From: Clostridia bacterium
Lineage (GTDB): Bacteria; Bacillota; Clostridia; Oscillospirales; Acutalibacteraceae
Length of the DNA: 64,000 nucleotides
NCBI GenBank assembly: GCA_017414965.1
Contig: JAFQJL010000007.1
Coordinates: 50,386-114,385, forward strand
Direction of reading: 5' to 3'
Below the pieces are notes generated by a model that was not told the origin of the DNA, made no database searches, and was given only the letters and a program-made list of their open reading frames with translations. Below, piece by piece: positions 12,777-20,325 of the stretch; within the stretch, counting starts at the first letter, position 1, and every line of letters starts with the position of its first letter. The position numbers and the translations under genes are program-made.

Positions 12777-15248
12777 ATGGATATTGCTATGACAACGTTT
12801 ATCGAACAACGGCGCGCGGTGCTTGACCGCGCGTTTTCCCGTATGAATCCGCAGCAGCGCGAGGCCGTCTTTCACGTAGACGGCCCGTTGCTTATCTTGG
12901 CAGGTGCCGGCAGCGGAAAGACCACGGTGCTCATTAACCGCATTGCGAATCTGGTGCAATTTGGGCGGGCATACGCGAGCGACTACGTGCCGCCGCACAC
13001 GCCGGAGCAGGCGGAGGAACTCCGTGCCTGCGCCGCCGGCGAGCGCGAGCCGTCTCCGGAGTTGTTGCAGTTGCTGGCGGTCGAGCCGTGTCCGGCGTGG
13101 CGCATTCTGGCCATCACCTTCACCAACAAAGCGGCCGGCGAACTCAAAGAACGCCTGATGGCACGCTTGGGGCCGGAGGGGGGCGAGGTGACCGCCGGTA
13201 CCTTCCACGCGTTTTGCGCGCGCATTCTGCGTCGCGAGGCGGAGCGTTTGGGCTTTACCGCGCATTTCACCATTTACGATGCCGACGACAGCCGTCGTTT
13301 GATGAAAGAGATTATGAAATCCCACGGCATCGACGAAAAGACCTTGCCGCACAAGAGCATTTTGAGCGAGATCAGTCGTGCAAAGGATAGTCTGCTGACG
13401 CCGGAAGCGTTTGCGGCCACGGTGGGAAGCGACCCGCGTCGCCGAAAGATCGCCGCTTGCTACGAGTGGTATCAGGCGCGGCTCAAGGAAGCCAACGCCA
13501 TGGATTTCGACGATCTGCTTTCCCGCACGGTTGAGCTGTTTTCCACTTGTCCGGACGTGTTGGAGCGTTACCAAAAACGCTACGATTATCTGATGGTGGA
13601 CGAGTATCAAGACACCAACCACGCGCAATATCGGTTGGTGAGTATGCTGGCGGCGCGCTCCGGCAATCTGTGCGTGGTCGGCGACGACGACCAGAGCATC
13701 TACCAATTCCGTGGCGCGACCATTGAGAATATCCTCAATTTTGAGGATGAGTTTGCCGGTTGTAAGACCATTCGCTTGGAGCAGAACTATCGCTCTACCG
13801 GTCGCATTTTGGAAGCCGCCAACCACGTGATTGCCGAAAACCGTCAACGCAAAGGCAAAACGCTGTGGACGGCCAATCCGGAAGGGGACAAGCTGGATAT
13901 CGTCACCTTCGATAACGGGGAAGAGGAAGCGCGTTGGATCGTCAGCACCATTTTGGATAAGGTGGCGGCCGGCGCCAAGCTGCGTGATTTTGCGGTGTTG
14001 TACCGCGCGAACGCGCAGTCCAACGCCATCGAAACGGCGCTGGTGCGTTCGGGTGTGGGTTACCGTATTTTCGGCGGTCACCGCTTCTACGATACGCAGG
14101 AAGTGCGCGATGCGATGGCGTATCTGCGCGTGCTGTCCAATCCGACCGATGCGGTCAGCCTTCGCCGTATCATCAACCAGCCCAAGCGCGGCATCGGCGA
14201 TACCACGCTGGATCACGCCGCTGCGCTGGCCGAGCAACTGGCGGTCCCGCTGTACGAGGTGCTGTCCCGCGCAGACGAGTTCGCCCAGCTTTCGCGTGCA
14301 GCCGCCAAGATCAAGGCGTTTATCGGTATGATGGATACCCTCCGTGAGAAACTGGACGATCCGGAAATCCTGCCGCACGAATTGTATGCGGAGATGCTGG
14401 AAGCCACCGGCTACAGCAAAATGTGGGAAGCCATAGGCGATGCCGAGAGCGAACGGGTGGACAACCTCAAGGAATTGGCGTCCTCCATTCTCGCGTATGA
14501 GCGCGAGTTCTCGGACGGAGAGCCGACGCTCGCCGGCTTCTTGGAGCAGGCGTCGCTGATGACCGATGTGGACAACTACGATCGGGATGCCGATGCGGTG
14601 GTGCTGATGACCATGCACGCCGCCAAGGGCTTGGAGTTTCCTTGCGTATTCCTGCCCGGTATGGAGGATGGGGTGTTCCCGAGCCTGCAAACGATGTTTG
14701 AGCCGGGCAAAATCGAGGAGGAGCGTCGCTTGTGCTACGTGGCGATCACCCGCGCACGCGAGCGTCTGTATATCACCAACGCCGTCAGCCGTATGCTGTA
14801 CGGTCAGACGACGCGCAACCGCCCGTCGCAGTTTTTACGCTCCATTCCGGATGAGCTGAAACAAGAAACCAAAAAGACCACCTATCGCGCGTGGGGCGGC
14901 ACGGATTTTGGTGCTGCTCGCACCGGCGGCAGCTCTTACGGCGGCGACTACGGTCGTTCGCCCGTTCGTCAAAGCTACGACAGCAGCGTGATGCCGGCGT
15001 ATGAGGATTACTCGCAGGATCTGCCGGCGGCGGCACGCTCCTCGTGGGTGGCGCCTAAGCCCAAGCCGGAAGCACCGGCGACCGTTTGCGAATGGCAGGT
15101 AGGGGATACGGTCAAGCACGCCGCGTTTGGTGTTGGTGTGGTAGAGGCCAGCGCCCCGATGGGCAACGACGTGATGCTGACTATCGCCTTCGAAAAGGTC
15201 GGCACCAAAAAAATTATGGGCAAATACAGCAAACTGGAAAAGGCATAA
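12777..15248 (+). CDS. pcrA: ATP-dependent DNA helicase PcrA (UvrD/Rep family)
   Basis: An 823-residue superfamily 1 3'-5' helicase used in repair and plasmid replication. Motif I is AGAGSGKT (42-49), motif Ia ILAITFTNKAAGE, motif II VDEYQDTN, and motif III GDDDQSIYQFRGA. The C-terminus has the flexible RNA-polymerase/UvrB-type tail ending in a small beta domain (VGDTVKHAAFGVGVV). Typical PcrA is about 740 residues; most of the excess is a roughly 45-residue insertion between motifs I and Ia (about residues 59-106, Pro/Glu/Ala-rich). The start has GAGG five bases upstream, overlapping the previous stop. Second gene of its operon. Confidence 0.95.
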   Translation: MDIAMTTFIEQRRAVLDRAFSRMNPQQREAVFHVDGPLLILAGAGSGKTTVLINRIANLVQFGRAYASDYVPPHTPEQAEELRACAAGEREPSPELLQLLAVEPCPAWRILAITFTNKAAGELKERLMARLGPEGGEVTAGTFHAFCARILRREAERLGFTAHFTIYDADDSRRLMKEIMKSHGIDEKTLPHKSILSEISRAKDSLLTPEAFAATVGSDPRRRKIAACYEWYQARLKEANAMDFDDLLSRTVELFSTCPDVLERYQKRYDYLMVDEYQDTNHAQYRLVSMLAARSGNLCVVGDDDQSIYQFRGATIENILNFEDEFAGCKTIRLEQNYRSTGRILEAANHVIAENRQRKGKTLWTANPEGDKLDIVTFDNGEEEARWIVSTILDKVAAGAKLRDFAVLYRANAQSNAIETALVRSGVGYRIFGGHRFYDTQEVRDAMAYLRVLSNPTDAVSLRRIINQPKRGIGDTTLDHAAALAEQLAVPLYEVLSRADEFAQLSRAAAKIKAFIGMMDTLREKLDDPEILPHELYAEMLEATGYSKMWEAIGDAESERVDNLKELASSILAYEREFSDGEPTLAGFLEQASLMTDVDNYDRDADAVVLMTMHAAKGLEFPCVFLPGMEDGVFPSLQTMFEPGKIEEERRLCYVAITRARERLYITNAVSRMLYGQTTRNRPSQFLRSIPDELKQETKKTTYRAWGGTDFGAARTGGSSYGGDYGRSPVRQSYDSSVMPAYEDYSQDLPAAARSSWVAPKPKPEAPATVCEWQVGDTVKHAAFGVGVVEASAPMGNDVMLTIAFEKVGTKKIMGKYSKLEKA

Positions 15249-15266
15249 AAAAACACGGACATTCCT

Positions 15267-15341
15267 ATGGGTCGTACTGCTAAGGACAGTTTTAAGATTG
15301 GTTCTCATCGCCCACCTAACTGCCGCTCGGGCCGCTATTAA
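15267..15341 (+). CDS. Possible 24-residue basic peptide (alternatively part of a small RNA)
   Basis: Between pcrA and a terminator there is an ATG-to-TAA frame encoding MGRTAKDSFKIGSHRPPNCR plus SGRY. It is strongly basic and uses codons common in highly expressed genes (GGT, CGT, ACT, GCT, AAG). The ribosome site is weak (GGA about eight bases upstream). The 100-base stretch from here to the terminator is otherwise unexplained and could instead be a structured small RNA; both readings are tentative. Confidence 0.35.
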   Translation: MGRTAKDSFKIGSHRPPNCRSGRY

Positions 15342-15365
15342 GGGCTAAGATTTCACCCAATAATG

Positions 15366-15397
15366 AATCCCAACCGAACAATCGGCGGGGATTTTTT
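15366..15397 (+). terminator. Intrinsic terminator downstream of pcrA region
   Basis: AATCCC-AA-CCGA / TCGG-CG-GGGATT stem followed by TTTTT. It ends pcrA read-through and the 15267-15341 element. Confidence 0.75.
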
Positions 15398-15418
15398 GTA
15401 GACTTGGCATGCATAATA

Positions 15419-15427
15419 TGCTATAAT
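15419..15427 (+). promoter_or_regulatory. Extended -10 promoter for GNAT gene
   Basis: TGCTATAAT (TG at 15419-15420, TATAAT at 15422-15427). No well-spaced -35 is seen; the nearest TTGTAG is 20 bases away. Confidence 0.55.
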
Positions 15428-15457
15428 ATATAAATCCCGTATATTTAGGAGAAATTT

Positions 15458-15985
15458 ATGGAAATCCGCATTTTAGAGAAAGAAGAACAGCAGAGCATAT
15501 ATGACGATGCCTACAAAATGCTAGAGGCTGCTGATAATGAGTTTGTTCCGCCCTTGTCGTCCCGAAGTTCATCTACCCAACGGAATTTTTCGGAAAATTT
15601 AAAAAGCAGGGATGGTATAAGACAATATTTTGAGCAGCTTAAAAACCAAAGATTTGCAGTCGCATATGAAGATGGTGCGTTAATTGCGTTTGTATCTTAT
15701 AAGGAGAATTATAGCAGTGCTGAAATTCACAAAAAAGAACTTCCAAATATTTATATATCTACACTTATAGTAAGCCCAAGTGCAAGAGGAAAAGGCGTTA
15801 CAAAAGCATTATATGGCAGACTTTTTTCGGAATATGAAAATATCAATATTTTCACGCGAACTTGGTCAACAAATATTGCACATATTAAAATTCTTGAAAA
15901 GTATGGGTTTAAAGTTATTCAAGTGATAAAAGATGACCGTGGCAATGGTATTGATACAGTTTATTTCAAAAAAGTCCATAAATGA
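15458..15985 (+). CDS. GNAT-family N-acetyltransferase
   Basis: A 175-residue GCN5-related acetyltransferase, transferring acetyl from acetyl-CoA to an amine. The acetyl-CoA binding motif A is STLIVSPSARGKGVTKALY (about residues 107-125; R/Q-x-x-G-x-G/A as ARGKGV), followed by the motif B region NIAHIKILEKYGFKVIQ. Substrate unknown. TTAGGAG provides the ribosome site. The gene is much richer in A+T than pcrA and than the ABC operon beyond it, and is flanked by a terminator on the left and a cluster of palindromes on the right, which suggests acquisition by transfer. Confidence 0.88.
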   Translation: MEIRILEKEEQQSIYDDAYKMLEAADNEFVPPLSSRSSSTQRNFSENLKSRDGIRQYFEQLKNQRFAVAYEDGALIAFVSYKENYSSAEIHKKELPNIYISTLIVSPSARGKGVTKALYGRLFSEYENINIFTRTWSTNIAHIKILEKYGFKVIQVIKDDRGNGIDTVYFKKVHK

Positions 15986-16037
15986 CTGAAATTTCCCTCT
16001 TTTGCTGATAGCAGCTCAGGCTACAATTAGTAGTGAG

Positions 16038-16100
16038 CAAGGTAAAGGGTTTTAGGTTCTCCTAACAAGTGACGTTTAGGCGCCTAAATGTCCTGCTTGC
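16038..16100. repeat. Palindrome cluster downstream of GNAT gene
   Basis: A near-perfect palindrome GAC-g-TTTAGGCGCCTAAA-t-GTC (16071-16092) is preceded by a TTAGG-TTCT-CCTAA hairpin, and both are enclosed by GCAAG / CTTGC. TTAGG/CCTAA is used three ways. No gene is present in 15986-16195 otherwise. Confidence 0.6.
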
Positions 16101-16119
16101 TACGGTATAAGACAAAATT

Positions 16120-16152
16120 AAAAGATGCACGAAAATTTCGTGCATCTTTTTT
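16120..16152. terminator. Bidirectional intrinsic terminator
   Basis: AAAAGATGCACGAAA / TTTCGTGCATCTTTT, 15-base arms with almost no loop, then more T. Lies between the GNAT gene and the convergent ABC operon. Confidence 0.85.
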
Positions 16153-16195
16153 GCTATCCTTTAGAGTACGGCTCCTACGAATGTCCGTGTTTTTT

Positions 16196-16306
16196 TTACT
16201 TCTTCGGCAGATATTTGGCGATCACGACCGGAATGGCCAGCAGGAGCGCCAACCCCAGCACCAACCATGCCTGCCGCCGCGAAGGATCCGTTGATTTTCG
16301 TTTCAT
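16196..16306 (-). CDS. 36-residue single-helix membrane peptide at end of ABC operon
   Basis: A short frame not part of any larger gene: MKRKSTDPSRRQAWLVLG, then a hydrophobic helix (about residues 14-30) and a Lys-Lys end. AAAGGAG lies eight bases before the ATG, and the ATG is 13 bases after the permease stop, so it reads as the fourth gene of the gntR-ABC operon. The basic N-terminus and single helix predict an inner-membrane peptide with N-terminus inside. It may be an accessory subunit of the transporter; this is inference from position. Confidence 0.6.
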   Translation of the reverse strand: MKRKSTDPSRRQAWLVLGLALLLAIPVVIAKYLPKK

Positions 16307-16318
16307 CGGTGTTCTCCT

Positions 16319-18040
16319 TTATTTTTCCACGTCCACCGTCTGTCCGTCCACCAACTCGGCGATATACGCCTGCAAGCGCGGCAAACCGTCAATAGACAGC
16401 GACATATTGGCGCTTTCATAGAACACGCTCTCGGTATCGCCGTCAATGAATTTGTTGGCAAATCCGTGCAGATAAATGGAGTCATTAAATGTGTGGTTGA
16501 GATGCCGCGTAACACCCACGGCTTCCAGTTCCTCGTAATACAGCGTCAGAATGCGGATCGCTTCCTCCTTAGAGATCTGGATGGAAGCCTCCTTGTCGAC
16601 GCCGTAATAATCCACGCCATAGCTGGCGTTCCACGCCGGATCCAGACCCAGATCCTCAAACGGCTTGATGATCTGCTGCTGGTATTCTTTGTTGAGCAAC
16701 AGCTTGTAATACGCGATCTGCGCTTTTTCGGTTTGGAGATTGTACCGCCTCTTCATGATCGCGCCGGACTTCAATTCATAGGTAAACTCCACCGTGCCAC
16801 CGGTATAGCTGGTTTCGCTCCAATACGGATCCAGCACCGCTTCGTGCAGGGCGACAACGTCCTTGGCGTCACTCAACACGACGTCCGGCATATTGCCGTA
16901 AGGGACGGATACGGTGACCTCTCGGACGTCCTCCGCCTGCGGAATTCGTTTTTCGTAGCCGGTGATGTCCAGAATGATGCCGAAGGTGAACACCAACAAC
17001 AGCACGTACGCGCATCCGCCGAGGATCGCCGAACGCTTGACCGTTTTAAATCCTTTGTCGGTGAGCGCACCAAATGCAATGGCGGTCAACACACCGCCGA
17101 CCAGCGCGAACACCCAGAAGGTCATGTTGATGCTGCCGTCACCAAAGATAAAACCGACGGCGAACGCACCGATGATCGACAGCAATACCGATACGATGTA
17201 GTATACAAACTTAAACGCGTAGGTCTCGCCGGACTTTTCGCTTTTGCGACGGTTGTACAGCAAGACAGCCGCCAGCAGACACACCGCCGCAATCAACAAC
17301 AGCCACGGCAGCTGCAGCCAATAGGCGTCCCAGCCTTGGTCGTACAGTTGATACCGTGAAAACGCGAAAAACGCCGGCGTGCAATAATAGATGGCGTTAT
17401 AGTCCGCCACGTATCCGTGCAGGTAGTATTCACACAACTCGATGCCGATATACAACAGCACCGGAATACCGACATTGAGGCCGCCCAGCGAAGCCACAAA
17501 GCTAAACGTGTTGCCGGCGCACACCAAAAATACCATGGTCATGGCCGACATCACCAGCACAATGCCGAGATTCAGCGCGGCGTGCGACCAGATGTAGTTG
17601 TAGTCGCCGATCACACGGTCGGATAAGCATACCAGCGACAACGAGACGTACGAGAGAAGCGCCGGTGCCAGCGCCGGCAGTACCGAGGCAAAATACCGCG
17701 AAAGCAGCAGTTTGGTACGGCTGATCGGCAACGCGTGGAACACGTCGCCGGCCGGCTTTTTGTAAAGATAAGAGAAATTGATCAGACAAAACAGCATCGA
17801 AAGTGCGGCGGTAGCGGCGGTCGTTCCGATGCCGATAACGGTGGTCATCTCCGACAGATCGACCGGTTCGCGTGGCGGATAACCGACTAACGTGTTCTCC
17901 AACCACGAGAGCAACAACCCGGGGTTGACCAACGCCATAAAGGCGAGGGAGAGGAGCATCAACGGCAGGCTTTTCTTTAAGGTAAAGAAAAACAGATTCA
18001 GTGCCGGTGTATGTTTACTGCGCAAGCGTTCCAGCATCAT
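16319..18040 (-). CDS. ABC-2 type transporter permease
   Basis: A 573-residue membrane protein with an N-terminal cluster of about ten hydrophobic helices (to about residue 370), including FHALPISRTKLLLSRYFASVLP, typical of bacitracin/lantibiotic-type ABC-2 exporters regulated by YtrA. Then comes a ~200-residue soluble domain (from about 375, starting after ITGYEKRIPQAED), probably outside the membrane. The start (ATG-ATG) lies inside the end of the ATPase gene (26-base overlap) with GGAGGTG nine bases upstream. It pairs with the ATPase at 18015-18914. The substrate is unknown; YtrA-type systems respond to cell-wall antibiotics. Confidence 0.87.
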   Translation of the reverse strand: MMLERLRSKHTPALNLFFFTLKKSLPLMLLSLAFMALVNPGLLLSWLENTLVGYPPREPVDLSEMTTVIGIGTTAATAALSMLFCLINFSYLYKKPAGDVFHALPISRTKLLLSRYFASVLPALAPALLSYVSLSLVCLSDRVIGDYNYIWSHAALNLGIVLVMSAMTMVFLVCAGNTFSFVASLGGLNVGIPVLLYIGIELCEYYLHGYVADYNAIYYCTPAFFAFSRYQLYDQGWDAYWLQLPWLLLIAAVCLLAAVLLYNRRKSEKSGETYAFKFVYYIVSVLLSIIGAFAVGFIFGDGSINMTFWVFALVGGVLTAIAFGALTDKGFKTVKRSAILGGCAYVLLLVFTFGIILDITGYEKRIPQAEDVREVTVSVPYGNMPDVVLSDAKDVVALHEAVLDPYWSETSYTGGTVEFTYELKSGAIMKRRYNLQTEKAQIAYYKLLLNKEYQQQIIKPFEDLGLDPAWNASYGVDYYGVDKEASIQISKEEAIRILTLYYEELEAVGVTRHLNHTFNDSIYLHGFANKFIDGDTESVFYESANMSLSIDGLPRLQAYIAELVDGQTVDVEK

Positions 18041-18914
18041 AGCCGTTCACCTCCAATTCGTAGATAAACATTTCCTCAAGCGTCGGCTCAATGCACTCCA
18101 CAAACAGCGGATTGAGTCGACCGCAGACCTCCAGAATGTGCGACTTGTCGCCGCGCACCACCATCTGCGTGAGCAGACCGGTCTGCTCGGATTTGAGCAC
18201 CTCCAACTCATCAAACACGGTGGGGTGGGGCGGTTGCGCGCAAGCCAACTGTACCTTGTGGAGCTTGCCCTTCAATCGCTCGGTGGAATCGTTAAACAAC
18301 ATCTCGCCATCGTGGATCAAGCTGATGTGATCGCACAGATCCTCCAACTCGCGGATGTTGTGCGAGGCAATGACGGTGGTCATCTGCCGGCTTTCCATTC
18401 CCTCAATGAGAATGCCCTTGAGCACTTTCCGCATCACCACGTCCAAACCGTCAAACGCTTCGTCTAACAGCAGATACCGCGGCGAAGTCGAGATCGCCAG
18501 AATCAGCGCCGCTTGCCGCTGCATACCCTTGGACATGGTGCTGATCTTGACCGTTTCGCCGATGGGGAACATTTCCACCAACCGCCGATAGACCGACTCG
18601 TCAAAGGATGCATAGATACTTTTATAAAACGCCGCCATTTCTTTCAAATTGGTCTGCGGCAAAAAGTACGGGGTATCGCCCAAAAACGCCGTTTGCGCTT
18701 TCAGTTTGGCGTTATTGAAAATCGGCTGACTGTCAATGGTGATGGCACCGCCGTCCGGCGCGTACACGCCGGCGATCAGTCGTAATAAGGTGGATTTGCC
18801 CGATCCGTTCGAGCCGATCAACCCGTAAATACAGCCGTCCGCGATCTCAAAATTGATGCAATCGAGGGCGGTCTTGCTATCAAAGATTTTGGTTAACCCG
18901 ATGCCTTTGATCAT
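18015..18914 (-). CDS. ABC transporter ATP-binding protein
   Basis: A 299-residue ABC ATPase. Walker A is GSNGSGKS (34-41), the signature region is MSKGMQRQ (a non-canonical LSGGQ), Walker B is YLLLDEAFDGLD, and the switch His is in IASHNIRELE. It powers the permease encoded downstream, which it overlaps by 26 bases; its own ATG overlaps the gntR stop by four bases. The ~90 residues after the core are a typical C-terminal extension of this exporter class. Confidence 0.93.
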   Translation of the reverse strand: MIKGIGLTKIFDSKTALDCINFEIADGCIYGLIGSNGSGKSTLLRLIAGVYAPDGGAITIDSQPIFNNAKLKAQTAFLGDTPYFLPQTNLKEMAAFYKSIYASFDESVYRRLVEMFPIGETVKISTMSKGMQRQAALILAISTSPRYLLLDEAFDGLDVVMRKVLKGILIEGMESRQMTTVIASHNIRELEDLCDHISLIHDGEMLFNDSTERLKGKLHKVQLACAQPPHPTVFDELEVLKSEQTGLLTQMVVRGDKSHILEVCGRLNPLFVECIEPTLEEMFIYELEVNGYDAGTLAQ

Positions 18915-19285
18915 TTCGCATCCACTCCTTCTTTCGATTGTTGTACCAGCTCGGTAAGCTGATCGGTCGTCAGCCCCAGTTCACGGGCCTTGGCCACCGC
19001 CTCCAAGAAATTCGCCTTGGCGCGATCCAGCACCGCCTGCTCGGCAGCGGTATCGTCCGAAACAAACGAGCCTTTTCCTTTCACCGAACACACAATGCCG
19101 TTGGTTTCCAAAATGCCGTAGGCTTTCTGGATAGTATTGGGGTTTACCGATAACTGCATCGCCAGCTGTCGCACCGAGGGAAGCTGGCTGCCGTTTTTCA
19201 AAATCCCCAACGCTTTCAGACGAATGATTCCGTTGACGATCTGGTCACAGATCGGCACACTGCTTTTATAGTCCAGCTGGATCAT
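18911..19285 (-). CDS. GntR-family transcriptional regulator, YtrA subfamily
   Basis: A 124-residue YtrA-type repressor: an N-terminal winged helix-turn-helix (GSQLPSVRQLAMQLSVNPNT at about residues 37-56) and a short C-terminal dimerisation helix pair instead of a large ligand domain. This subfamily is almost always the first gene of an ABC-export operon that it represses. GGAGGTGACGCT precedes the ATG. A perfect dyad at the transcription start supports autoregulation. Confidence 0.92.
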   Translation of the reverse strand: MIQLDYKSSVPICDQIVNGIIRLKALGILKNGSQLPSVRQLAMQLSVNPNTIQKAYGILETNGIVCSVKGKGSFVSDDTAAEQAVLDRAKANFLEAVAKARELGLTTDQLTELVQQSKEGVDAK

Positions 19286-19302
19286 AGCGTCACCTCCTAA
19301 AC

Positions 19303-19323
19303 TGTACTAATTGAAATAGTACA
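19303..19323. promoter_or_regulatory. Operator of the YtrA-type repressor
   Basis: Perfect inverted repeat TGTACTA-N7-TAGTACA covering the predicted transcription start of the gntR-ABC operon, the expected position for steric repression. Confidence 0.75.
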
Positions 19324-19328
19324 CTTGT

Positions 19329-19357
19329 AGCATACACCAACCGATTGAGGATGTCAA
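19329..19357 (-). promoter_or_regulatory. Sigma-A promoter of gntR-ABC operon
   Basis: Minus strand TTGACA (19352-19357), 17-base spacer, TATGCT (19329-19334). Confidence 0.8.
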
Positions 19358-19386
19358 TAGGAAATTTCAAAAAAATGAAAAATTAT

Positions 19387-19414
19387 CACCACGCGGCAGA
19401 TGGGTGCATACGAT
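19387..19414 (+). promoter_or_regulatory. Candidate SigK/SigE promoter for cysteine-rich protein gene
   Basis: CACC, 16-base spacer, CATACGATG, fitting the mother-cell pattern mAC-N16-CATAnnnTA apart from the last base. Same geometry as the dpaA promoter candidate. Confidence 0.5.
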
Positions 19415-19500
19415 GGCAGTGAAGCAACCGCTGATAACAGCGGGCTTACTTAAAGGAGAGCCGCGGGAAACTGGCGGCGCTCGGATAGGGGGAGTTGGAA

Positions 19501-20283
19501 ATGGCTGAAAAAAGAGACGGTCTCTGCCAAGATGCCGTCTGCATCGACGCCGGGCGTGTATACGACAGTTGCGCGGATAAGGACTGCTTTGAGGACCTTC
19601 GGGTATACTTCAACGAGCGGGATCAGCAACTGATCGATTGCGCGACCAGTGCGCGGGTGCGCAAAGTGGAGATCCATCACGTCACCATTGACGTGGAGGC
19701 GCTTCCGTTCAACCGCGGGTACTATTCCTGCGATCTGACCTATTGTTTTGAGGTCACGGTGGAACTCTGCACCGGTCGCGGCCAGCCGTCGCAGACGGTG
19801 CGCGGTATCGCGACGACCGAGAAAAAGGTCATTCTGTTTGGCAGTGAGGGTAGCGTACACGTCTTCTGCAACGAGTACAAGAAGAACGTGGACTTCTGCG
19901 CCGAATCGGCCGAGATCAAGCCGCAGCAGACGTTGCCGCGTTGCTGCGTGCAGGTAGCCGATCCGGTTATGCTGGGCGCGCGTCTGGTCGACGCCTGCAC
20001 CTGCAAGATCTGCTGCCCGCCGCCGGAATGCTGCCTGTGCTGCTGTGGCGGCCTGTGCTGCCAGACGGCCGAGGATGGACACGTCTTGTTGGTCAGCATC
20101 GGCGTGTTCAGCATCGTGCAGTTGATCCGCAACGTGCAGATGCTGGTACCGGTGTACGACTACTGCATGCCGTGCAAGGAATGCACGCCCGCCGGTTGTG
20201 GCGACAATCCTTGCGAAGCGTTTCGCAAGCTGTCGTTCCCGGTGGACGAATTCTTCCCGCCGAACAACGGCTGCAAATGCTAA
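19501..20283 (+). CDS. Cysteine-rich protein, probable spore coat or exosporium component
   Basis: A 260-residue protein with about 30 cysteines (over 11%). The N-terminal part (residues about 6-45) reads DGLCQDAVCIDAGRVYDSC then DKDCFEDLRVYF, a pattern I associate with conserved clostridial cysteine-rich proteins of unknown function. A middle beta-rich domain follows (about 55-150), then a Cys-dense segment ACTCKICCPPPECCLCCCGG (about 162-181) and a C-terminal tail with regularly spaced Cys. No signal peptide. An upstream TTG is possible, but GGGGGAG is six bases before the ATG. A mother-cell-type promoter lies 90 bases upstream. Cross-linked or metal-binding coat protein is the best guess; other roles are not excluded. 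Confidence 0.75.
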   Translation: MAEKRDGLCQDAVCIDAGRVYDSCADKDCFEDLRVYFNERDQQLIDCATSARVRKVEIHHVTIDVEALPFNRGYYSCDLTYCFEVTVELCTGRGQPSQTVRGIATTEKKVILFGSEGSVHVFCNEYKKNVDFCAESAEIKPQQTLPRCCVQVADPVMLGARLVDACTCKICCPPPECCLCCCGGLCCQTAEDGHVLLVSIGVFSIVQLIRNVQMLVPVYDYCMPCKECTPAGCGDNPCEAFRKLSFPVDEFFPPNNGCKC

Positions 20284-20286
20284 AAA

Positions 20287-20318
20287 AATCCCCCGACCGA
20301 TCGGTCGGGGGATTTTTT
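20287..20318. terminator. Bidirectional intrinsic terminator
   Basis: AATCCCCCGACCGA / TCGGTCGGGGGATT, a continuous 14-base palindrome with T-run, between two convergent genes. Confidence 0.88.
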
Positions 20319-20325
20319 GTTGTTT

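Noticed and set aside
12624..14690. Long open frame antisense to pcrA, and one at 24513-26972 antisense to alaS
   Set aside because: Shadows of well-identified genes; composition and lack of start context argue against coding.
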